Below, piece by piece: positions 57,622 through 64,000 of a stretch of 64,000 nt of DNA. Source of the stretch: Pseudomonas frederiksbergensis (GTDB lineage: Bacteria; Pseudomonadota; Gammaproteobacteria; Pseudomonadales; Pseudomonadaceae); assembly GCF_001874645.1 (NCBI RefSeq), contig NZ_CP017886.1, positions 5,570,501 to 5,634,500 on the forward strand. The letters run 5' to 3'. A program made the translations under genes and the position numbers. The notes under the pieces were generated by a model, which was given only the letters and a program-made list of their open reading frames with translations, searched no databases and was not told the origin of the DNA. Position 1 is the first letter of the stretch. Each line of letters starts with the position of its first letter.

Positions 57622-58008
57622 GTGAGTAACAGCAAGAGGCAGGCCGTCGCAGTAGCGCTGATGATTTTATCGGCGCGCGCGATGGCCGAGGAGTTGCCTC
57701 ATGGCTCGATTTTGAACCGATATGGCGTAACTGCCGATCAACTGCCCACACCCGCACAGGTCGAACAGACCGAGCCTGAACCCGAGAAAAGCCATTTTCA
57801 GATTCAGCCGGAACAACCCTGGGTGAAGTTAAGCCTGGGTGACGGCAAGCAGCCGCCAGTGACCGGAAACATCAGCATCGACAACGCGAATGCCCGGGAA
57901 TACGAGCGCTGCCAAACCATCAGAGGGCAAATGTTGCGACGTGGCGGGCAGGTCATTTCCTGCGATAACAGTATTCCGGGGCAAGACCCTGGATTGCAGA
58001 TGCCTTAA
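57622..58008 (+). CDS. small exported protein of unknown function
   Basis: 128 aa from GTG 57622, with AGGAGAG eight bases upstream. Signal peptide SNSKRQAVAVALMILSARAMA with cleavage before EELPHG. The mature part (~105 aa) is Pro/Gln/Glu-rich with two Cys (YERCQTIRG and GGQVISCDN) that may form a disulfide. No family recognised. It is separated from lipA by a terminator, so probably independent of the operon. Confidence 0.7.
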   Translation: MSNSKRQAVAVALMILSARAMAEELPHGSILNRYGVTADQLPTPAQVEQTEPEPEKSHFQIQPEQPWVKLSLGDGKQPPVTGNISIDNANAREYERCQTIRGQMLRRGGQVISCDNSIPGQDPGLQMP

Positions 58009-58011
58009 GGA

Positions 58012-58236
58012 TCATTTTTCTTGGCGGATGGTGGCGACGTCGTCCGCCTTGACCTTGATTTTGGCTCCGGAAATGTCCTCGAACTCAACGAAACCTTCCG
58101 TGCCCTTGGTTTTCGGCATGTCCTTGGTCAAATATTGGGTGCCGTTCTGCAACGTCACCACCGTTGGAGACGCGCAACCGCCTAATGCCAGCAAGCCCAC
58201 GATGGCCAGGGGCACGCTCAGAGTGCGGATATTCAT
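58012..58236 (-). CDS. YgdI/YgdR-family small lipoprotein
   Basis: 74 aa. Lipobox LLALGGCAS, then the DUF903 pattern PTVVTLQNGTQYLTKDMPKT...GFVEFEDISGAKIKVKADDVATIRQ, a small SH3-like beta-barrel. Start ATG 58236 with AGAGAGG seven bases upstream; TTG 58242 is unlikely. Function of the family is unknown; members are cell-envelope lipoproteins. Converges with the small exported protein gene, 3 bp apart. Confidence 0.9.
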   Translation of the reverse strand: MNIRTLSVPLAIVGLLALGGCASPTVVTLQNGTQYLTKDMPKTKGTEGFVEFEDISGAKIKVKADDVATIRQEK

Positions 58237-58384
58237 AGACAAACCTCTCTTTCAGAACGCTCTGGATCGTTTCGACACACAGGTGCGTCATTTCGATACT
58301 GACCGTTCTTGGTGTCACTCATCCCGGGAAAGTTCGGTTCATGGCGGGAAAAACCGGTTAGTTAAGCGTTGGTTGTCCCCAAAA

Positions 58385-58455
58385 GATCGCAGCCTGCGGC
58401 AGCTCCTACGGAGTTGCGGGTGGATTCGGCGTAGGAGCTGCCGAAGGCTGCGATC
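58385..58455. repeat. inverted REP pair upstream of the FAN1-like gene
   Basis: GATCGCAGCCTGCGGCAGCT... (58385-58409) and its inverse GTAGGAGCTGCCGAAGGC... (58431-58455) differ at one position. Same family as the pair at 32554-32622. The rest of the 319-bp gap (58237-58555) holds no gene that I can see. Confidence 0.85.
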
Positions 58456-58555
58456 CTGGCAGAACCGCCGCTGATCATTTTCCGTTTGCCAGCCCCCGTC
58501 TCAGCTGATATCTGTACGCATAACCAGTATCCGCTCGCCATGGCGCTTTCTATTT

Positions 58556-60208
58556 GTGACAGTCAATCCGCTCGAAGATCCGTTCTATTACCTGAACAAC
58601 TTTCAACACGTGCTCGCCTGGCTTGAGCAGCGCTATGCCGATGTGCTTAGCGTGGAGGAGCAGCAATTCATCGTTGATTTTGGCCAGTTGCCGCGCGCGT
58701 CTCAGGCACTGCTGGTCAGAATGGTCATGCGCAAGGGCGAGCATTTTCGCCTCGGCAAGTTGCATTACGCCGAAATAGGCGAAACCGCCCGCGCGGCAGA
58801 ACCCTTGCTGAACCTTGGCTGGGTAAACGAACAGGCGCCACTGTCGATCGAGCAACTGTTTGAAGTACTGCTCAAACCGGAAATCCTGCAGTGCTTCAGC
58901 GCGGCTATCGAACAACCCAAAGCGAAAAAGTCCGAGTGGCTGGCCGCACTGAGCGAACAGTTCAGCCAACCGCAGGCCTTCAAGAGCTGGTGCCCGACGC
59001 TGGATGACCGGTTGTTGAGCCTGACCATCATGGGCCTGTGCGATCGGCTGCGGCTGATGTTCTTCGGCAACCTGTATCAGGACTGGTCGGAGTTCGTCCT
59101 GGCGGATCTCGGGATTTTTACCTACGAGAAAGTCGAGTTTTGCGCCGAGTCCCGAGGCTTGCGCAGCCGTGAAGACGTCGAGGCGTTTCTCTATTTGCAC
59201 GATTGTCAGCTGCGTTTTGAAGCCGGGGAGGCGCTGGCGCAAGTCGTCGAACAGATCCAGGCACTGCAAACCGTCAACCCCTGGCTGGAGCGGCGGCGCG
59301 CCAAGCTGCTGTTTCAGATCGGGCAGCATTGCGAGCGGGTTGCCGACTGGTCGGCAGCACTGACGATCTATCGCGAATGTGCGTACCCCGGCGCCAGGTT
59401 GCGCTTGATCCGGGTGCTGGAACGTTGCGCCGAGTTTCAATTGGCGCTGGAGTTGGCGACCCACGCCGAACACGCACCGGAGAGCGCCGCCGAGCAGCAA
59501 CAACTGTTGCGGGTGCTGCCCCGTTTGCGGCGCAAACTCGGCGGGCCGCCGACGCCACGGGTCAAGGCGCGCGAAGTTGAACGTCTGGACCTGAGCCTGT
59601 CGCGAATCGACCCGGCGCTGTCGGTCGAATTCTACGTTCAGGCGCATCTGGATGAGCCTTCGGCGCCGGTGCACTACGTCGAGAACAGCCTGGTCAACTC
59701 GTTGTTCGGTTTGCTCTGCTGGCCGGCAATCTTTGCACCGCTGCCGGGAGCATTTTTTCACCCGTTCCAGCGCGGGCCGGTGGACCTGCTCAGCGAAGAC
59801 TTTCATTCCCGGCGTGCCGATCTGTTCCAAGCGTGCCTGGCAGAGCTGGACGATGGGCGTTATGCGCAGACCATCCGCCAGCGCTTTCGCGCCAAGTCGG
59901 GTGTGCAGTCGCCTTTTGTGTTTTGGGGCGTGCTGACCGAGGCGCTGCTTGAGCAGGCGCTGGACTGTCTGCCGGCCGAACACCTCAAGCGCTGGTTCAA
60001 TCGCCTGTTGCTGGACATCAAGGCCAATCGCGCCGGGATGCCGGACTTGATCCAGTTCTGGCCGCAACACAAGACCTATCGGATGATCGAGGTCAAAGGC
60101 CCGGGCGATCGCCTCCAAGACAACCAACTGCGGTGGCTGGAGTTCTGCCACGAACACCAGATGCCCGTCGCGGTCTGCTACGTGCAATGGGCGGAGCCTG
60201 CGGCGTGA
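58556..60208 (+). CDS. FAN1-type VRR-NUC nuclease
   Basis: 550 aa. The C-terminal VRR-NUC (PD-(D/E)XK) site is clear: NRAGMPDLIQFW (Asp497), MIEVKGPGD (Glu512, Lys514), LQDNQLRWL (Gln524). The N-terminal ~380 residues match the helical SAP/TPR-like scaffold of bacterial FAN1 homologues (P. aeruginosa FAN1 has the same length class). FAN1 is a 5'-flap/5'-3' exonuclease that acts at interstrand crosslinks. Start is GTG 58556. Its stop overlaps the start of the helicase-nuclease gene (GTGA), pointing to a shared repair job. Confidence 0.88.
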   Translation: MTVNPLEDPFYYLNNFQHVLAWLEQRYADVLSVEEQQFIVDFGQLPRASQALLVRMVMRKGEHFRLGKLHYAEIGETARAAEPLLNLGWVNEQAPLSIEQLFEVLLKPEILQCFSAAIEQPKAKKSEWLAALSEQFSQPQAFKSWCPTLDDRLLSLTIMGLCDRLRLMFFGNLYQDWSEFVLADLGIFTYEKVEFCAESRGLRSREDVEAFLYLHDCQLRFEAGEALAQVVEQIQALQTVNPWLERRRAKLLFQIGQHCERVADWSAALTIYRECAYPGARLRLIRVLERCAEFQLALELATHAEHAPESAAEQQQLLRVLPRLRRKLGGPPTPRVKAREVERLDLSLSRIDPALSVEFYVQAHLDEPSAPVHYVENSLVNSLFGLLCWPAIFAPLPGAFFHPFQRGPVDLLSEDFHSRRADLFQACLAELDDGRYAQTIRQRFRAKSGVQSPFVFWGVLTEALLEQALDCLPAEHLKRWFNRLLLDIKANRAGMPDLIQFWPQHKTYRMIEVKGPGDRLQDNQLRWLEFCHEHQMPVAVCYVQWAEPAA

Positions 60209-62469
60209 GCTACAGCGTTGCGGTGCGCGCGTTGTGTGAGTTTACTGCCAAGGTCGGGGATCTCGACCTGCGCTTCACCCCGTCGCCGACAGCCCTGGAA
60301 GGCATCATGGGTCATCGCACCGTCGCTTCGCGGCGCAGCGAGACTTATCAAAACGAAGTGGTCCTCGAAGGTGAGTATCGGCAGTTGAAGGTCAGGGGCA
60401 GGGCGGATGGTTATGACCCCGGCCAGAATCGTCTTGAGGAAATCAAAACCTACCGTGGCGAGCTGGAGCGGATGCCGGCCAACCACCGACAGTTGCATTG
60501 GGCGCAGGCGAAAATCTACGGCGGGTTGATGTGCCAGAAATTGCAGTTGGCCGAGATCAGTCTGGCGCTGGTGTATTTCGATATCGTCAGCGAAAAGGAA
60601 ATCAGCCTGGTCGAAACCTGGAGCGCGCTTGAGCTGGAGCGTTTCTTCACCCAGCAGTGCGGGCTGTTTCTGCACTGGGCCGAGCAGGAAATGGCCCACC
60701 GTGAAGCGCGCAATCAGGCTGCTCAGGTATTGCGCTTCCCGCATCTGGACTTCCGTCCGGGGCAACGTCACCTCGCCGAATCGGTGTTCAAAGCCGTCAG
60801 CACTGGCCGTTGCCTGATGGCCCAGGCACCGACCGGCATCGGCAAGACGGTCGGTACGCTGTTCCCGATGCTCAAGGCATTGGCGCCGCAGCAACTGGAC
60901 AAGGTGTTCTTTCTCACCGCCAAGACGCCCGGACGCCAATTGGCGCTGGATGCGGCCCGGGTGATCGTCGACAGCAGCAACGGTTTACCGTTGCGAGTGC
61001 TTGAGATGATTGCTCGCGACAAAGCCTGCGAGCACCCGGACAAAGCCTGCCATGGCGAATCCTGTCCGTTGGCCAAAGGCTTTTACGATCGTTTGCCGGC
61101 GGCCCGTGAGGCGGCGAGCCAGATGACGCTGCTTAATCAGGCAACGCTGCGGCAGATTGCCCTGGAGCATCAGGTCTGTCCGTATTACCTGAGCCAGGAA
61201 ATGGCTCGCTGGGCTGACGTGGTGGTTGCCGACTACAACTACTATTTTGACTTCAGCGCGTTGCTATTCGGTTTGGCCCAGGCCAACCAGTGGAAGGTCG
61301 CCGTGCTGGTGGATGAGGCCCACAACCTGGTGGAGCGCGGTCGGCAGATGTACAGCGCGAGCCTCGATCAATTCATGCTGAATACGCTGCGCAAAAGCGC
61401 TCCCGAGGTGCTGAAAAAGAGTTTGCAGCGGGTCAGCCGTGAATGGAACGCGCTGCACAAGGCACAGGTCAGCCCTTATCAGGCCTACCCCAAGGCTCCG
61501 GACAAATTGTTGCAGGCGCTGTCGCTCTGCACGACGGCGATCGGCGATTACCTCAACGATCATCCGCAAGGGTTGGAGGCTGCGTTGCAGAGTTTCTATT
61601 TCGATGCGCTGCAATTTGCTCGGGTCGCCGAACTGTTCGATGAACATTTCCTGTTCGACATCAGCAAGCGCGATCTCGGCAACACGCGCAGCCTTTCGCA
61701 GCTATGCCTGCGCAACGTAGTGCCGGCCGGTTTCATCCGCCCGCGTCTGACGGCGGCGCGCAGCAGCGTGATGTTTTCCGCGACCTTGAGCCCGCAGCGT
61801 TACTACACCGACTTGCTCGGGCTGCCGGCGAGCACGGTGTGGATCGACGTCGAGTCGCCGTTCAACGCCGAACAGCTCAAGGTGCACATCGTCAGCCAGA
61901 TATCCACCCGGTTCGTGCACCGGCAGGCTTCGCTTGCGCCGATTGTCGAGCTGATGGCCCGTCAGTTCATGGAGCGTCCCGGCAATTACCTGGCGTTTTT
62001 CAGCAGCTTTGATTATCTGCAACAAGTGGCGCAGTTGTTCGCCGAGCGCTGGCCGCAGATCAATCTGTGGTCACAGTCACGCGGCATGGACGAAGCCCGG
62101 CGTCAGGCCTTTCTTGAGCAGTTCACGGCCACCAGTCAGGGCATCGGCTTTGCGGTACTGGGCGGAGCGTTTGGTGAAGGCATCGACTTGCCGGGCTCAC
62201 GGTTGATCGGAGCGTTCATCGCGACGTTAGGGCTGGCGCAACTGAACCCGGTCAACGAGCAACTGAAACAGCGCATGGCAGCGATCTTCGGCGCAGGTTA
62301 TGACTACACCTACCTGTTTCCCGGCGTACAGAAGGTGGTGCAAGCCGCCGGACGGGTGATTCGTACCCAGCAGGATCAAGGCGTCGTGATGCTGATCGAT
62401 GACCGCTTTGGCGAAACCAAGGTCCAGCAGTTGCTGCCGCGTTGGTGGTCGGTCAGCGGGCGCGTTTGA
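60205..62469 (+). CDS. XPD/DinG-like iron-sulfur helicase with Cas4-like nuclease domain
   Basis: 754 aa from GTG 60205. Residues ~45-175 are a PD-(D/E)XK domain (GRADGYDP Asp68, LEEIKTYRG Glu79 and Lys81, QLHWAQAKIYGGLMC). Residues ~180-754 form an SF2 helicase: Walker A APTGIGKT (209-215), four Cys of an FeS domain (275, 282, 287, 325), DEAH box VLVDEAHN (368-375), SATLS, and the C-terminal motif VQAAGRVIRTQQDQG. Predicted 5'-3' helicase fused to a nuclease, coupled to the FAN1-like gene. The spacing CX6CX4C...C is that of XPD/DinG relatives. Confidence 0.88.
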   Translation: MSYSVAVRALCEFTAKVGDLDLRFTPSPTALEGIMGHRTVASRRSETYQNEVVLEGEYRQLKVRGRADGYDPGQNRLEEIKTYRGELERMPANHRQLHWAQAKIYGGLMCQKLQLAEISLALVYFDIVSEKEISLVETWSALELERFFTQQCGLFLHWAEQEMAHREARNQAAQVLRFPHLDFRPGQRHLAESVFKAVSTGRCLMAQAPTGIGKTVGTLFPMLKALAPQQLDKVFFLTAKTPGRQLALDAARVIVDSSNGLPLRVLEMIARDKACEHPDKACHGESCPLAKGFYDRLPAAREAASQMTLLNQATLRQIALEHQVCPYYLSQEMARWADVVVADYNYYFDFSALLFGLAQANQWKVAVLVDEAHNLVERGRQMYSASLDQFMLNTLRKSAPEVLKKSLQRVSREWNALHKAQVSPYQAYPKAPDKLLQALSLCTTAIGDYLNDHPQGLEAALQSFYFDALQFARVAELFDEHFLFDISKRDLGNTRSLSQLCLRNVVPAGFIRPRLTAARSSVMFSATLSPQRYYTDLLGLPASTVWIDVESPFNAEQLKVHIVSQISTRFVHRQASLAPIVELMARQFMERPGNYLAFFSSFDYLQQVAQLFAERWPQINLWSQSRGMDEARRQAFLEQFTATSQGIGFAVLGGAFGEGIDLPGSRLIGAFIATLGLAQLNPVNEQLKQRMAAIFGAGYDYTYLFPGVQKVVQAAGRVIRTQQDQGVVMLIDDRFGETKVQQLLPRWWSVSGRV

Positions 62470-62484
62470 GACGCCCCGCAGCCG

Positions 62485-63282
62485 TCAATGCATGCCGACT
62501 GTCCAGTCGGCCCGGCGCGGGGGCTGAACACCGTGTGCCTGACGCACCATGCTGACCAGCTCTGCCGCAAAACGGTGGCAGTCGCCCGGCCAGCGTGCGG
62601 TCAGCAAGTTTCCGTCGCGGACGATAAACCCGCGTTGCGGGTTTTCTGTTGAATCACGTTGCGCGAATCGCGGCCCCGACAAGAAGTCATGGGCGCTGGC
62701 CAACGCCGCGGTGACTTCGGCCTGCACGGTTTGCGGGTACGTGCGGTAGTAGCGGCCGAGCCACGGCGCGGTGACCCACCAGGCTGGCAGCTCCATGGTG
62801 TTGGCCAGCAACGCGGTCACCTTGCGTCCGTGCAATACCGAAAGAACGTTGTCGGCATCCAGCGTGCGGGCCAGTAGCAATACGCCGTGACAGACCGCCG
62901 CCACCGGTTTTTGCGCATCAAAGAAGTGCCGGACGATCCGCCGGGCGTGTTCGGACTCCAGCAAACTGCGCATGCCCTTGGCATGGCCGCCCGGGATCAC
63001 CAGCCCCTCGAACTGCTTGGGATCGACCTCGGCGTAGGCCATGGGCGACTTGAAACGCTCGTCGGCGGTCATGGCCGCGTAATGTTGAAGATCCTCTTTG
63101 CGGGTCATCAGCAGCGAATTCAAAGGCCCGAAACCGATCTCCACGAGGCGCGCGTCGGCATAAGCCGGCAAACCTTTTGGCGTTGCAAAGCGCACCTCGA
63201 TCCCGGCGTCGTGCAACGCCTGCCAGGGCACACTGCTTTCAGTGGGGTCGTAGTCAGCCTGAGGTAACAGGAAAAGCAGCAT
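62485..63282 (-). CDS. DJ-1/PfpI superfamily protein
   Basis: 265 aa with the class I glutamine-amidotransferase-like fold. Nucleophile elbow VAAVCHGVLLLA (Cys131-His132) and GLVIPGGHAKGMR with the acidic partner expected in the N-terminal third. C-terminal third (AWWVTAPWLGRYYRTYP) is larger than in PfpI. Start ATG 63282 (MLLFLLPQADYDPTE); TTG 63288 in frame is unlikely. Chaperone, deglycase or hydratase roles are known in the superfamily; none can be assigned here. Converges with the helicase gene, 15 bp apart. Confidence 0.87.
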   Translation of the reverse strand: MLLFLLPQADYDPTESSVPWQALHDAGIEVRFATPKGLPAYADARLVEIGFGPLNSLLMTRKEDLQHYAAMTADERFKSPMAYAEVDPKQFEGLVIPGGHAKGMRSLLESEHARRIVRHFFDAQKPVAAVCHGVLLLARTLDADNVLSVLHGRKVTALLANTMELPAWWVTAPWLGRYYRTYPQTVQAEVTAALASAHDFLSGPRFAQRDSTENPQRGFIVRDGNLLTARWPGDCHRFAAELVSMVRQAHGVQPPRRADWTVGMH

Positions 63283-63390
63283 GCACAAAGCCTCGAATCG
63301 TCAGCGCTGGGGATTGGCTATTGCACTGAGTCTGGACGCAGCGGCTGGACTTCGCCAGCCATTGCCTGTTCATTCGATGCAGGCAAGGGC

Positions 63391-63888
63391 TTAAGCTTCA
63401 AGGAACTGAAACTTGAACAGTGTGCACGGGTAGCCGTCGACGGGGAGCTGATGGCGAGTGAACTTGCCATGGGTCAGCTCAGGGATGATGTGGGCCCAGA
63501 ACGCCTGCGCCGGCTGATTGGCGTCGATATGAAAAATCTGCCACTGGCCGGGAAGCTGTTTGAGCAGGGCAGACACCGCGCACTTCCCGACGCCACGACC
63601 ACGATAGTGGCGACTGACGAAGAGATAACCGATGTTGTACTGCACGTCGTCAAAACGAACATCGTCGTCAACCGTGACGAACCCGGCAACGTCCCCATCA
63701 ACCTTGATCAGGAACGGCTGCGTTGCAGGCTTTCTCCAGTAGTCGAGTGTTGGCTGAATATCGAAAAAACCATGGGCGCCAAATTTCAGCGGCAGCCATT
63801 CGCTGAAGTCGTACATATAGAACTGCATCAGGTTCTCGATGCAGTCCAGTTCGTCCCGTTGTGCGCGGTGCAGTTCGATCGTGGCCAT
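63391..63888 (-). CDS. GNAT-family N-acetyltransferase
   Basis: 165 aa. Acetyl-CoA pyrophosphate loop SRHYRGRGVGKCAVSALL follows a core beta strand NIGYLFVS; FHIDANQPAQAFWAHI is the usual second-half motif. Start ATG 63888. The substrate is unknown. About 110 bp upstream of the DJ-1 gene on the same strand. Confidence 0.88.
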   Translation of the reverse strand: MATIELHRAQRDELDCIENLMQFYMYDFSEWLPLKFGAHGFFDIQPTLDYWRKPATQPFLIKVDGDVAGFVTVDDDVRFDDVQYNIGYLFVSRHYRGRGVGKCAVSALLKQLPGQWQIFHIDANQPAQAFWAHIIPELTHGKFTRHQLPVDGYPCTLFKFQFLEA

Positions 63889-63924
63889 TGCCTACAGCTC
63901 CAGACGATTCGATGGCTATCGCCA

Positions 63925-64000
63925 TTAACCTAGCACCTCACGCAAACGATGCCACAACATGCCCAGCGCCAGGAGTGGTGTGCGCAATGCGCGCCCGCCT
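63925..64000 (-). CDS. C-terminal tail of an unidentified gene (rest off window)
   Basis: The minus strand is open from the window edge to a TAA at 63925-63927, ending ...LLALGMLWHRLREVLG. About 24 residues only; spacing of 36 bp to the GNAT start suits an upstream neighbour in the same direction. No identity can be given. Confidence 0.3.
   Translation of the reverse strand, partial: GGRALRTPLLALGMLWHRLREVLG

Noticed and set aside
58550-60187. 545-codon minus-strand frame opposite the FAN1-like gene
   Set aside because: Antisense shadow; the plus strand has the nuclease motif and good coupling to the next gene.

Overview
The window looks like a chromosome segment of a fluorescent pseudomonad (Pseudomonas fluorescens group). 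The basis is a pmsCEAB-type salicylate/pseudomonine siderophore locus, an aprA-inh-aprDEF-pspA-pspB-lipase extracellular enzyme operon, REP/BIME repeats of the GTAGGAGCTGC type, and high-GC codon use. No search was run; all names come from sequence motifs and gene order.

Left edge (1-1410): the first ~330 residues of a MexE-like RND efflux adaptor, read leftward, with a perfect palindrome upstream.

Iron region (1411-24970): a complete salicylate-Thr-histamine siderophore system. pmsC, pmsE, pmsA and pmsB (minus strand) make isochorismate, salicylate, salicyl-AMP/S-ArCP and histamine. A divergent NRPS with two cyclization domains and an adenylation domain (pmsD) and an amine N-monooxygenase lie to the right of a Fur-box-like intergenic site. 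A minus-strand carrier-condensation protein (pmsG) should carry the chain and release it onto N-hydroxyhistamine. A Fur-box-preceded FecI/PvdS-like sigma factor follows. Then come two half-size ABC transporters, a FecCD/ATPase/lipoprotein importer with overlapping start and stop codons, and a TonB-dependent receptor. The last carrier-like domain of PmsD has no phosphopantetheine serine, so threonine must be loaded in trans, most simply onto PmsG.

Middle region (25019-38458): mostly housekeeping or accessory genes. These are a LysR regulator divergent from an MDR-family oxidoreductase, an unrecognised 491-aa protein overlapping a MocR-like regulator, phosphoglucomutase, pirin, a UvrD-like helicase, a SnoaL-AraC fusion regulator and a DAO-type FAD oxidoreductase.

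REP region (38654-40454): a RAYT (REP-associated tyrosine transposase) gene is followed by eight head-to-tail copies of a ~154-bp unit, each holding two inverted REPs. The array abuts a fragment matching the C-terminus of an S58 (DmpA/P1) peptidase, so it probably marks the scar of a lost gene.

Exoenzyme region (40455-58008): serralysin AprA, its inhibitor, the AprDEF type I secretion system, two paralogous subtilisin-type autotransporters (PspA, PspB) and two paralogous type I.3 lipases. One lipase lacks the segment that forms lid 1 in family members. A small exported protein of unknown role follows.

Right edge (58012-64000): a YgdR-like lipoprotein, a FAN1-type VRR-NUC nuclease translationally coupled to a Cas4-like-nuclease/XPD-like helicase fusion, a DJ-1/PfpI protein, a GNAT acetyltransferase and the tail of one more gene.
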